Assembly: GCF_002160055.1 (NCBI RefSeq)
Contig: NZ_NFJV01000015.1
Coordinates: 25,437 to 89,436 of the forward strand
DNA: 64,000 nucleotides
Direction: 5' to 3'
Origin: Mediterranea sp. An20
GTDB lineage: Bacteria; Bacteroidota; Bacteroidia; Bacteroidales; Bacteroidaceae
The position numbers and the translations under genes are program-made. Positions 44,462 to 52,990 of this stretch are shown here, one piece after another. How positions within the stretch are numbered: the stretch's first letter is position 1; every line of letters begins with the position of its first letter. Below the pieces are notes generated by a model. It saw only the letters and a program-made list of their open reading frames with translations. It was not told the DNA's origin and made no database searches.

Positions 44462-44545
44462 GGTTTGTTGAGCTAAAAGTCACAGTTAGCGTTCTAAAAT
44501 GGCATTTTAGAGACGCCAAATGGCATTTGGTGAAATCAACTGCAA
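44462..44545. repeat. 21-bp repeat array with two palindromes before rfbH
   Basis: Units start at 44462, 44483, 44504 and 44525. Two palindromes share the core AAATGGCATTT: TCTAAAATGGCATTTTAGA (44493-44511) and CCAAATGGCATTTGG (44516-44530), with centres 21 bp apart. The string AAAGTCACAGTTAGCG is shared with the array at 15813. The gap lies inside the operon. Confidence 0.75.
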
Positions 44546-44583
44546 TGAAGCTGTAAATGGGTGTTGTTTTTAATGTTTATGAT

Positions 44584-45927
44584 ATGTCAAGAAAAGAAGA
44601 CTTGAAGCAAGAGATTCTGGCTTTAACCAAAGAATACTATGCTGAAGTGCATGGTCAGAAAAAAGCTTTTGAGCCGGGTAAGACCTTTGTCAATTACGGA
44701 GGCCGTTATTTTGATGAAAAAGAACTCGTCAACTTGGTGGACTCTTCTTTGGATTTCTGGCTGACGGCAGGTCCGTGGGCTCATAGATTCGAGAAACGTT
44801 TTGCCGAGTGGCTGGGAGTAAAATATTGTTCTCTGACCAATTCCGGTTCTTCGGCCAACCTGCTGGCTTTCTCTGCACTGACGGCACCGGAATTGGGCGA
44901 ACGACGCATCCGGCGTGGCGATGAAGTGATTACCGTGGCCTGCGGTTTCCCCACAACGGTGACTCCCTGCATCCAATATGGAGCCATTCCGGTGTTTGTG
45001 GATATGACCGTTCCCGAATACAACATCAATGCTTCGCAGTTGGAAGCAGCTTATTCATCGAAAACCAAGGCTGTGATGATTGCCCATTCTTTAGGTAATC
45101 CGTTTGACTTGCAAGCCGTCCGCGACTTCTGCGACCGCCACCGGCTCTGGCTGGTTGAAGACAACTGCGATGCATTGGGTTCCACTTATCTGATTGACGG
45201 TGAAGAGAAGAAAACCGGCACTATCGGCCATATCGGCACAAGCAGTTTCTATCCTCCCCACCACATGACAATGGGTGAAGGCGGTGCAGTCTATACCAAC
45301 GACCCGCTGTTGCACAAGCTGGTCAACTCCTACCGCGACTGGGGACGCGACTGCTGGTGCATGGGTGGCGTAGACAATACATGCGGTTGCCGTTTCACCG
45401 GACAATTCGGTGAGCTTCCTGCCGGTTATGACCATAAATACGTGTATTCCCACTTCGGCTACAACTTGAAGGTAACAGACATGCAGGCAGCCATCGGCTG
45501 TGCCCAATTGGAAAAGCTGGACCATATTGTAGAAGCCAGACGCCGTAATTTCTCCCGGCTGCACGAAGCGCTGGAAGGAACGGAGGGACTGATATTGCCG
45601 GAAGCACAGAAGAATTCCCGTCCCAGCTGGTTCGGTTTCCTGATATCCGTAAAAGAAGATGCACCTTTTACACGCAACGAACTGGTGACTTACCTGGAAG
45701 GACGGAAGATACAGACCCGCAACCTGTTTGCCGGTAATCTGCTGAAGCATCCCGCTTTCGATGAAATGCGCCGTACCGGTGAAGGTTTCCGTGTGGTCGG
45801 TGAACTGAAAAACACCGATTTCATCATGAACAATACGTTCTGGATAGGCGTCTATCCCGGCATGACGGATGAAATGCTGGACTTCATGGCAGACACCATC
45901 AAGGAATTTGTGAGAAATCATCAATAA
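44584..45927 (+). CDS. rfbH: CDP-4-keto-6-deoxy-D-glucose 3-dehydrase (E1, RfbH/DdhC)
   Basis: A 447-residue DegT-fold enzyme that removes the C-3 hydroxyl in 3,6-dideoxyhexose synthesis. The usual PLP lysine is replaced by His226 in [14 protein letters not shown], the hallmark of E1 (His220 in the Yersinia enzyme). Cys residues in [15 protein letters not shown] fit the E1 iron-sulfur cluster. ATG at 44584 gives the standard start. It normally needs the reductase E3 (RfbI/AscD), which is not in this locus. Confidence 0.93.
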   Translation: MSRKEDLKQEILALTKEYYAEVHGQKKAFEPGKTFVNYGGRYFDEKELVNLVDSSLDFWLTAGPWAHRFEKRFAEWLGVKYCSLTNSGSSANLLAFSALTAPELGERRIRRGDEVITVACGFPTTVTPCIQYGAIPVFVDMTVPEYNINASQLEAAYSSKTKAVMIAHSLGNPFDLQAVRDFCDRHRLWLVEDNCDALGSTYLIDGEEKKTGTIGHIGTSSFYPPHHMTMGEGGAVYTNDPLLHKLVNSYRDWGRDCWCMGGVDNTCGCRFTGQFGELPAGYDHKYVYSHFGYNLKVTDMQAAIGCAQLEKLDHIVEARRRNFSRLHEALEGTEGLILPEAQKNSRPSWFGFLISVKEDAPFTRNELVTYLEGRKIQTRNLFAGNLLKHPAFDEMRRTGEGFRVVGELKNTDFIMNNTFWIGVYPGMTDEMLDFMADTIKEFVRNHQ

Positions 45928-45935
45928 CCTCATTT

Positions 45936-46715
45936 ATGAAAGCAGTCATTCTTGCCGGTGGCCTCGGCACCCGTTTGAGCGAAGCCACCAACCTGATTCC
46001 CAAACCCATGGTGGAAATCGGAGGCAAACCGATTTTGTGGCACATCATGAAGACCTACAGCCATTATGGCATCACGGACTTCATCATCTGCTGCGGTTAC
46101 AAACAGTATGTCATCAAAGAATATTTTGCCAACTATTTCCGCCACAACAGCGACATGACCGTGGATTTGTCCAACAATACGACCACCGTTCTTGACAATC
46201 ACTCGGAAAACTGGCGGGTGACCCTGATAGATACGGGGCTGAATACCCAGACAGGAGGACGCGTTAAACGCATACAGAAATATGTGGGCGATGAACGTTT
46301 CCTGCTGACCTATGGTGACGGCGTCACCGACCTGAACATAGCCGACAGCATTGCCGCCCACGAGCGTTCCGGGGCGGCAATCTCTCTGACAGCCTATAAA
46401 CCGGGCGGCAAGTTCGGTGCTCTGCAGATTGATTTGGAGACAGACCAGGTGCTTTCTTTCCAGGAAAAACCGGACGGCGACCGCAACTGGATCAATGCCG
46501 GTTATTTTGTCTGCGAACCCGAAGTGTTCGACTATATTCCTGCCAACGATGATACCTCTATCTTCGAGCGTGCACCTTTGGAGAACTTAGCAAAAGACGG
46601 CAAGATGCACGCCTATCGCCATACCGGTTTCTGGAAACCGATGGATACGTTGCGTGACAATACGGAATTGAATCAGATGTGGGATTCCGGCCAGGCTCCC
46701 TGGAAGGTGTGGTGA
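45936..46715 (+). CDS. rfbF: Glucose-1-phosphate cytidylyltransferase
   Basis: A 259-residue nucleotidyltransferase making CDP-glucose. AGGLGTRLSEATNLIPKPMVEIGGKPILWHIMK carries the nucleotide loop and Arg/Lys contacts; YGDGVTDLN and WINAGYFVCEPEVFDYI are typical of RfbF. First step of the CDP-3,6-dideoxyhexose branch, 8 bp after rfbH. Confidence 0.95.
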   Translation: MKAVILAGGLGTRLSEATNLIPKPMVEIGGKPILWHIMKTYSHYGITDFIICCGYKQYVIKEYFANYFRHNSDMTVDLSNNTTTVLDNHSENWRVTLIDTGLNTQTGGRVKRIQKYVGDERFLLTYGDGVTDLNIADSIAAHERSGAAISLTAYKPGGKFGALQIDLETDQVLSFQEKPDGDRNWINAGYFVCEPEVFDYIPANDDTSIFERAPLENLAKDGKMHAYRHTGFWKPMDTLRDNTELNQMWDSGQAPWKVW

Positions 46716-46790
46716 AGAAAACGACGGAGAATTTGTATTTGGAGATGGAATTTTCTACCTTTGCATAGTAGATTATAGCAAAAACGTATT

Positions 46791-47042
46791 ATGAAAGTTT
46801 CAGAACCCGCACCCGCTTATGGGGCTTCCGACCTGCAAGGGTTGAAGAACCGCCTGATTGCCACCATTGACGCCAGTACCGATGAACGAAAACTGGAGCA
46901 ATGCTGGGAACTGCTGCAAGGCAGCGACATGCCTTGCGTGTTCACCGATGAGGAGTTTGAAGAAGAGCTGCGCTTGTCTGAAGCAAGCGGATTTTTGTCT
47001 GATGAAGAGGTGAGAGCCATGTTTGCCAAATGGATACGCTAA
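46791..47042 (+). CDS. Putative antitoxin of a type II toxin-antitoxin pair
   Basis: An 83-residue acidic protein (FTDEEFEEELRLSEASGFLSDEEVRAMFAKW) coupled to a RelE/ParE-type toxin with 13 bp overlap. A -7 box TACCTTTG lies at 46755-46762, so the pair has its own promoter inside the polysaccharide operon. No DNA-binding motif is evident; the antitoxin role is inferred from the neighbour. Confidence 0.75.
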   Translation: MKVSEPAPAYGASDLQGLKNRLIATIDASTDERKLEQCWELLQGSDMPCVFTDEEFEEELRLSEASGFLSDEEVRAMFAKWIR

Positions 47043-47326
47043 AGATTAAATGGCATAAAAGAGCTCAAGTGTATTTTGATTCCATTAATACGTGGTATCT
47101 GCATAATCTTGGCGAGCAGGCTGCATCGCATTTTTCTAAAGATGTCCTTAAAACAACAGAATTGCTTTCTCATTTCCCTATGATGGGGACGGTGGATGCT
47201 TTCTATTCAAAAGGGAAAAGAATTTATTATAGTTTCCTGATTCATCCCAAATATCGTATTGTTTATCGTTTTACCAAAACGACTCTATACATTGTGGCCC
47301 TTCGTGCTACTGCCATGAAAGGTTAG
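47030..47326 (+). CDS. RelE/ParE family toxin
   Basis: A 98-residue basic protein with the ParE/RelE pattern: an N-terminal helix (WHKRAQVYFDSINTWYLHNLGEQAASHF), then the strands KRIYYSFLIHPKYRIVYRFTKTTLYIVALRATA. It would inhibit gyrase (ParE-like) or cut mRNA on ribosomes (RelE-like); the sequence does not decide. Translationally coupled to the preceding antitoxin gene. Confidence 0.85.
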   Translation: MDTLKIKWHKRAQVYFDSINTWYLHNLGEQAASHFSKDVLKTTELLSHFPMMGTVDAFYSKGKRIYYSFLIHPKYRIVYRFTKTTLYIVALRATAMKG

Positions 47327-47441
47327 GAATAAGTAACTGAACCACATATCCTATATCTGGCACTGAGTTGCGGAGTTACTGATTCTACTCTGTGCCTTTG
47401 CGTTTTCTGTCGAAATTCCTCATTCATCATTAATATTTAGT

Positions 47442-48515
47442 ATGATAGATATCTTCAACGGCTTCTATCATGGGAAGCGTGTGCTTGTCACCGGCCACAC
47501 CGGTTTCAAGGGCAGCTGGCTTTCCATCTGGTTGCACGAGTTGGGTGCCGAAGTCATCGGTATAGCCCAAGACCCTTATTCTGAGCGAGACAATTACGTG
47601 TTGTCCGGCATTGGCCGGAAAATAACAGCCGACCTGCGTGCCGACATCAGGGACGGTGAACAGTTGAAATCCCTGTTCCGCACCTGGCAGCCGGACATCG
47701 TTTTCCATCTGGCCGCCCAGCCCCTGGTGAGGTTGAGCTATGAGATTCCGGTAGATACATACGAGACCAACGTGATGGGTACCATTCATGTGTTGGAGGC
47801 CATCCGTGCTACAGACAGTGTGAAAGTCGGCGTGATGATTACCACCGACAAATGCTACGAAAACAAAGAACAAATCTGGGGTTACCGGGAGAACGAGCCG
47901 ATGGGCGGTTACGACCCGTATTCCTCCTCCAAGGGAGCTGCCGAGATTGCCATTGCTTCCTGGCGCCGCAGTTTTTTCAACCCGGATGATTATGCCCGAC
48001 ACGGCAAAAGCATCGCCAGCGTACGGGCAGGCAACGTGATTGGTGGCGGAGACTGGGCTTTGGACCGCATCATTCCCGATTGCATCCGTGCGTTGGAGTC
48101 GGGCAATCCCATAGAGATACGCAGTCCCCGGGCCATCCGTCCCTGGCAACACGTGTTGGAACCCCTCAGCGGTTATTTGCTGCTGGCACAGAAAATGTGG
48201 AATGCCCCCGCAGACTATTGCGAAGGCTGGAATTTCGGTCCCCGCCCGGAAAGCATCTCCACCGTGTGGGAAGTGGCACAGAAAGTAATCGAGAACTACG
48301 GTAGCGGTACACTGAAAGATATCTCCAACCCTAACGCCCTCCACGAAGCCAAGCTGCTGATGCTGGACATCAGCAAAGCCAAGTTCCGCTTGGGCTGGGA
48401 ACCGCGGATGAACCTGTCGCAGTGTGTGGCGCTGACAGTAGACTGGTATAAGAGGTACCGGCAGGAGGAGGTGTATGGGGTTTGTGTGGAGCAGATTGGG
48501 AGGTATCTGAAATGA
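47442..48515 (+). CDS. rfbG: CDP-glucose 4,6-dehydratase
   Basis: A 357-residue extended SDR enzyme converting CDP-glucose to CDP-4-keto-6-deoxyglucose. NAD loop VTGHTGFKGSWL, Thr/Asp/Lys in TTDKCYENKE, and the YxxxK-type catalytic region DPYSSSKGAAE are typical of RfbG. Its substrate comes from rfbF and its product goes to rfbH. It is separated from rfbF by the toxin-antitoxin pair. Confidence 0.95.
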   Translation: MIDIFNGFYHGKRVLVTGHTGFKGSWLSIWLHELGAEVIGIAQDPYSERDNYVLSGIGRKITADLRADIRDGEQLKSLFRTWQPDIVFHLAAQPLVRLSYEIPVDTYETNVMGTIHVLEAIRATDSVKVGVMITTDKCYENKEQIWGYRENEPMGGYDPYSSSKGAAEIAIASWRRSFFNPDDYARHGKSIASVRAGNVIGGGDWALDRIIPDCIRALESGNPIEIRSPRAIRPWQHVLEPLSGYLLLAQKMWNAPADYCEGWNFGPRPESISTVWEVAQKVIENYGSGTLKDISNPNALHEAKLLMLDISKAKFRLGWEPRMNLSQCVALTVDWYKRYRQEEVYGVCVEQIGRYLK

Positions 48516-48560
48516 GTCTGTTCTGAACCACGATTGAATTGATGCTCATGGTGTTTTCTT

Positions 48561-48640
48561 CTTATACTTTGGAAGCGAATTTCTTATCGCTTCTCACCGT
48601 GTTGCTTATACCTTCGGAGCGAACGGGTTATTTCTTAAAA
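48561..48640. repeat. 22-bp repeat array between rfbG and the next SDR gene
   Basis: CTTAT occurs at 48561, 48583 and 48605, exactly 22 bp apart, with a weak fourth unit at 48627 (GTTATTT). Units 1 and 3 share CTTATAC.TT.GGA.GCGAA. Confidence 0.7.
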
Positions 48641-48658
48641 AAATTCTTATTCTGATTT

Positions 48659-49549
48659 ATGAATATTCTGATAACGGGAACGACAGGCTTTGTCGGTCGG
48701 CATCTTTATAAGAAACTGGCTGAAAAACATGACCTGTTTATTTTAGTGCGTCCTTCTACCGATTATAAAGAAGTGTGTGCAGAACATATTTATATATTTG
48801 AAGACGATATAGAGCATTTGGCGTGGTATCTGCGGGAAAACCATATTGATGGAATTATTCATCTGGCCTCCTTGTGTCTTGTTACGCATCAAAGTTCTCA
48901 AATTAAAGACTTGGTGCTTTCCAACATTTATCTGGGTACAGTTTTGTTGGAGGCAGCCAAATCGGCAGGTGTGGCATGGTTCTTAAATACAGGAAGCATT
49001 TGGCAGAACTATTTGGCTGCTGATGAAACAGACGAATATAATCCCGTTAATCTTTATGCGGCCACTAAGCAAGCTTTTCTTACAATGGCTAAGTATTACA
49101 CCGAAACATCTCCTATGCGCTTTTGTACGTTGAAGTTGTGCGATACCTATGGTCCCGGTGATACCAGGGGAAAGGTGTTGTCCTTATTGAAAGGGATTGC
49201 CCAGAGTGGAAAAACATTGGATATGTCGTGTGGAGAGCAAAAATTGGATTTGTTGTATATAGATGACGTTGTGGAAGGGTTCATTTGCTTGATGAATTCC
49301 TTGAACGAAGGCACAAAATCATTGCGCCCTGAGTATGTGCTTACTTCCGGCAAGACAATGACATTGCGCGAGTTGGCTACGATCTATGAAAAAGTATGTG
49401 GGGTAAACCTGTCTATCAATTGGGGTGGCAGGCCCTATCGGGAACGTGAAGTCATGAATCCGTATCGTGGACACAAATTAGAGGGATGGACTCCGAAAAT
49501 ATCCATAGAAGAAGGTTTAGCATTGTTTAACAAATCAGGGGGGGGGTAA
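48659..49549 (+). CDS. NAD-dependent epimerase/dehydratase (probable CDP-3,6-dideoxyhexose reductase)
   Basis: A 296-residue extended SDR. NAD loop ITGTTGFVGRH, catalytic Tyr-Lys in YAATKQ, preceded by Ser in NTGSIW. By position after rfbF-rfbG-rfbH it probably reduces the 4-keto group of the CDP-3,6-dideoxy sugar, as abequose (RfbJ) or paratose (RfbS) synthases do; stereochemistry cannot be read from sequence by eye. The gene ends in a run of nine G just before the stop (SGGG-stop). Confidence 0.8.
   Translation: MNILITGTTGFVGRHLYKKLAEKHDLFILVRPSTDYKEVCAEHIYIFEDDIEHLAWYLRENHIDGIIHLASLCLVTHQSSQIKDLVLSNIYLGTVLLEAAKSAGVAWFLNTGSIWQNYLAADETDEYNPVNLYAATKQAFLTMAKYYTETSPMRFCTLKLCDTYGPGDTRGKVLSLLKGIAQSGKTLDMSCGEQKLDLLYIDDVVEGFICLMNSLNEGTKSLRPEYVLTSGKTMTLRELATIYEKVCGVNLSINWGGRPYREREVMNPYRGHKLEGWTPKISIEEGLALFNKSGGG
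49538..49546 (+). repeat. G9 homopolymer at the 3' end of the SDR gene
   Basis: Nine consecutive G directly before the TAA stop. Slippage would remove or shift the stop but only alter the last residues. Confidence 0.85.
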
Positions 49550-49597
49550 TTTTAACTTAATAGTTAACAATTCCCAAAGTCTGGAAAGGAGGGCGGC

Positions 49598-50533
49598 ATG
49601 AACGTTTCTTGTTCTTCCACCTCCACATCAGACAATCGTGAAACTTTGTATCTGATAGGTGGCAGCGGATTTATCGGCAAGAACCTGGTGCGCTGTCTTT
49701 CTCCTTATTATCGTATCATTGTTTTTGACAAGTATATTGATGCCGGTTATTTCATCAATTATCCGGATGTAGAGACAGTGACGATGGACCTGGCTACAGA
49801 GCGCATAGCCGAAACCTACCCGACACCTGATTATATCATCAACCTGGCCTCTATCGTTACAGCGACACGTGACTTATCCTTGTTTGATGCACTGATTACT
49901 TCCAACCTCAAGATACTACTCAATTTGTATGAACGTTTCAAAGGTGACAAATCTTTGAAGCTCTTTGTGCAGTTCGGCAGTTCGGAGGAATACGGTTCCG
50001 AAGGTTCTCCGTTTAAGGAAGAAAACCGGGAATGTCCCAATTCTCCCTACGCCTTGGTGAAGCAACTGACCACCAACACAGCTTTGATGCTATGTCGTAA
50101 CTACGGTTTTCCTGTTCTGGTGGTCCGCCCCGGCAATCTTTTCGGACCGGGACAGAGCAAAAGCAAGTTCATCCCTTATGTCATTGATAGCTTGAAAAAA
50201 GGAACTCCCTTGGACGTATCTCCCTGCGGGCAAAAAAGAGATTTCATCTACGTAGATGATTTTGCAGCAGCCATTCATGGCTTGATGCAGCATGCAGAAG
50301 ATTGCCGGGGTGAGATTGTGAATGTAAGCAGTGGCACGAGTATCGCATTGAAAGACATCATTGAGTTTTGCCGGAACTACCTGCATTCTGCGTCTGAGGT
50401 GCATTATGGTGCACTGCCGTATCGGGAGAATGAGGCGATGGATTTGAGGTGTGATGTGGGGAAGATGAGGGGGATATTGGGGCAAGAAAATAATCATACG
50501 ATGAAGTATCTTAAACAGATGTGTAATGAATAA
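49598..50533 (+). CDS. NAD-dependent epimerase/dehydratase (second SDR of the dideoxyhexose branch)
   Basis: A 311-residue extended SDR. NAD loop LIGGSGFIGKN, Ser in QFGSSEEYGS and YxxxK in YALVKQ, RPGNLFGPGQ downstream. Related to nucleotide-sugar 4-epimerases and reductases. Together with the preceding SDR it may give a C-4 reduction and an epimerisation, for example towards paratose and tyvelose or abequose; which one does what is open. The start ATG follows a good ribosome site (GGAGGG). Confidence 0.78.
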   Translation: MNVSCSSTSTSDNRETLYLIGGSGFIGKNLVRCLSPYYRIIVFDKYIDAGYFINYPDVETVTMDLATERIAETYPTPDYIINLASIVTATRDLSLFDALITSNLKILLNLYERFKGDKSLKLFVQFGSSEEYGSEGSPFKEENRECPNSPYALVKQLTTNTALMLCRNYGFPVLVVRPGNLFGPGQSKSKFIPYVIDSLKKGTPLDVSPCGQKRDFIYVDDFAAAIHGLMQHAEDCRGEIVNVSSGTSIALKDIIEFCRNYLHSASEVHYGALPYRENEAMDLRCDVGKMRGILGQENNHTMKYLKQMCNE

Positions 50534-50559
50534 TATAAACGTATATTAAGGAGACATAC

Positions 50560-52005
50560 ATGAGTTCGTCAATAAAGAAAAATATCGTTTGGAATGTTGT
50601 AAGAACAGCTATGAATTTGGCATTTCCTCTCATTACATTTCCTTATGTTACTCGTGTACTTGGTCCTACCTCTATAGGCTTGATTAATTATGCTTCTGCC
50701 ATAGTTGCATATTTTGCTTTATTTGCAAACTTTGGTTTCCCAATATATGGCATAAGAGAAATTGCAAAGAACCGGAATAATAGAGAATTTTTATCAGATG
50801 TAAGTAGTGGAATTTTTACGAGTTCTTTGGTATTTGCATTAATTGTTGGTCTAATATATGTAGGATATGTTGTAACTTTTCAGCAGGAATATATTGCTTT
50901 ATATATTGTTTTAGGACTTTCTATTGTTTTGAATAGCTTTAGTTTTGAGTGGTTTTATCAAGGATTAGAAGATTATAAATATATTACAATTCGGAGTTTT
51001 GTTATTAAATTGTTGTCTGTAATAGCACTGTTCTTTTTAGTAAGAAATGAAAATGATGTTTTATATTATGCGGGATTGACAACAATTGCAGCTTGTGCCA
51101 ATAATATCTTCAATTTTATTCGCTTAAATCGATTTATAAGATTACGCATCTCTTTTAAAAATTGCTTTTATCATATACGTAGTTCGTTTTTTTTATTTTT
51201 TGGTACTCTTGCTGTATCTATTTATACATATTTGAATAGTATAATGCTAGGTGCATTGGCAGATGTAACATCCGTTGGCTATTTTACAACAGGTAATAAA
51301 TTAATTCAGGTACTTCTTCAGGTAATCGCTGCTGTTACTGCTACAGTAATTCCGCGAATCTCTTTTTTAATTGGAACAGAACAGATAAATGTAGCTGTCG
51401 TATTACAAAAAAAACTACTCAATCTAATTCTTTATACTACCATCCCTTTGATGATTGGAGCTTTAGTCCTATCCGAGCCGATAGTACTGTTATTGGGTGG
51501 AAAAGAATTTTTACCTTCTGTTGAAATTGCAAGAGTACTTTCTTTACTAATTGTAGTGATTCCTCTTTCTAATTTTTTAGGCATGCAAATATTATATCCT
51601 ATCCGTAAAGAAAAATATGGTACTTATGCCGTTATGTTAGGAGCATTGACAAATTTGATATTGAATTATTATTTCATAGCACATTGGGGATGTATAGGGG
51701 CAGCTATATCTACAGTATGTGCAGAGTGTGTGGTGACTATAGCTCATTATGGTTGGGCTCGACCATATATGTCACTGAAGATAAGTGACTTCATCTTACT
51801 TAAGCCATTGCTTGCTTCTTTAGTTATGGGCATTGCCGTGTTTTTGGTTTGGAAAATATTTTTAAATATATTTAGCTTATTTCTGTTGACACCTTTAGGA
51901 TTTGTGTTGTATTGTCTCATTTTGAAAGCAATGAAAGATTCTAATTATGTGCGTGTAGAACAATTTATAATGAAACGAATTAATGAGAGACATCTTCGAA
52001 TTTAA
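50560..52005 (+). CDS. wzx: Repeat-unit flippase (Wzx, polysaccharide transporter family)
   Basis: A 481-residue membrane protein with 12 or more predicted helices. The N-terminus NIVWNVVRTAMNLAFPLITFPYVTRVLGPTSIGLINYA is characteristic of Wzx/RfbX. It flips lipid-linked repeat units to the periplasm. Base composition drops sharply here to AT-rich, as is usual for serotype-specific genes. Overlaps the next gene by 23 bp. Confidence 0.93.
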   Translation: MSSSIKKNIVWNVVRTAMNLAFPLITFPYVTRVLGPTSIGLINYASAIVAYFALFANFGFPIYGIREIAKNRNNREFLSDVSSGIFTSSLVFALIVGLIYVGYVVTFQQEYIALYIVLGLSIVLNSFSFEWFYQGLEDYKYITIRSFVIKLLSVIALFFLVRNENDVLYYAGLTTIAACANNIFNFIRLNRFIRLRISFKNCFYHIRSSFFLFFGTLAVSIYTYLNSIMLGALADVTSVGYFTTGNKLIQVLLQVIAAVTATVIPRISFLIGTEQINVAVVLQKKLLNLILYTTIPLMIGALVLSEPIVLLLGGKEFLPSVEIARVLSLLIVVIPLSNFLGMQILYPIRKEKYGTYAVMLGALTNLILNYYFIAHWGCIGAAISTVCAECVVTIAHYGWARPYMSLKISDFILLKPLLASLVMGIAVFLVWKIFLNIFSLFLLTPLGFVLYCLILKAMKDSNYVRVEQFIMKRINERHLRI

Positions 52006-52987
52006 AAATAACTTTTCGGCCTATAGGGATGTAGTATCCGTACTTAAAATTGGGAATAAAGATTTGATTCCTAATCCTAAGGTATCCATTGTTATGCCAG
52101 TATGTAGTCACCCTGATTATTTTGAATTAGCTCTTAAGACCGCCATTAATCAGGACTATAATGGGGAATATGAAATTGTTATTGTTGACAATGATGATAG
52201 TCTGGAAATAACAAAAAATCAAGTTGTTGTAGAAAAGAATTATACGACCAATTTGTTGTATTACAAAAATGCAACAAATATAGGGATGTTTGGTAATTGG
52301 AATAGATGTATAGAATTAGCTCGTGCACCCTATATCGTTTTTTTACATGACGATGATTTATTGCTTACAAACGCGTTGTCCACTTTGATGTATATTCAGA
52401 AAAGTACAGGGGATAAGGCTATATTTACGGCTTTTCATACAATAAATGCCGAAGGAGAATTTATCAATAAGGCATCTGCTGTTTCAAGTAAATTCGGCAT
52501 CTTTAAGTGTAAAAGTGTTTTTAGATATTCTTTATTTGATCAATTTTTGCATTCTGCAGGATTCGGCTGTGGTTGTCTGTTTTGTAAACAAAAAATGCTG
52601 GAAATAGGTGGATATGATCCTGAATTTTATCCTTCAGCAGATTATGCGCTTCAAGCCTGTTATACTTATAAATATGGATCGGTGTATTGTACTATTCCGA
52701 CTTTTAAATACCGGGAAGCTGAAAATGAAAGTTTGAAAGTTTATCAGCAATTTGCTGAGGTTGATAGACATTTTCGTTCTTGCATGAAAAAACATCTTGT
52801 CATGCCGAAGTTTGTTTTAGATAGGATAATAAAAGCAAATTATAATATTTCAAAGATTCGCTTTTTAATAAGGTGGGGAAAACAAGACCCTTCATTGGTA
52901 AAAAAAATAAAGTGGAGTGATAAGGTTGTTATGCGCATAGCAAATATGATTGCAAATATGAAACACTACGAAATAAAGAGGTTTTAA
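51983..52987 (+). CDS. Glycosyltransferase family 2
   Basis: A 334-residue GT-A fold transferase. VSIVMPVCSHPDYFELALKTAINQ and the acidic metal site in FLHDDDLLL are typical. IVDNDDS marks the nucleotide-binding strand. Sugar specificity unknown. AT-rich. It overlaps wzx by 23 bp and is followed by glf after 3 bp, so it may be a Galf transferase, by position only. Confidence 0.88.
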   Translation: MRDIFEFKNNFSAYRDVVSVLKIGNKDLIPNPKVSIVMPVCSHPDYFELALKTAINQDYNGEYEIVIVDNDDSLEITKNQVVVEKNYTTNLLYYKNATNIGMFGNWNRCIELARAPYIVFLHDDDLLLTNALSTLMYIQKSTGDKAIFTAFHTINAEGEFINKASAVSSKFGIFKCKSVFRYSLFDQFLHSAGFGCGCLFCKQKMLEIGGYDPEFYPSADYALQACYTYKYGSVYCTIPTFKYREAENESLKVYQQFAEVDRHFRSCMKKHLVMPKFVLDRIIKANYNISKIRFLIRWGKQDPSLVKKIKWSDKVVMRIANMIANMKHYEIKRF

Positions 52988-52990
52988 GTA

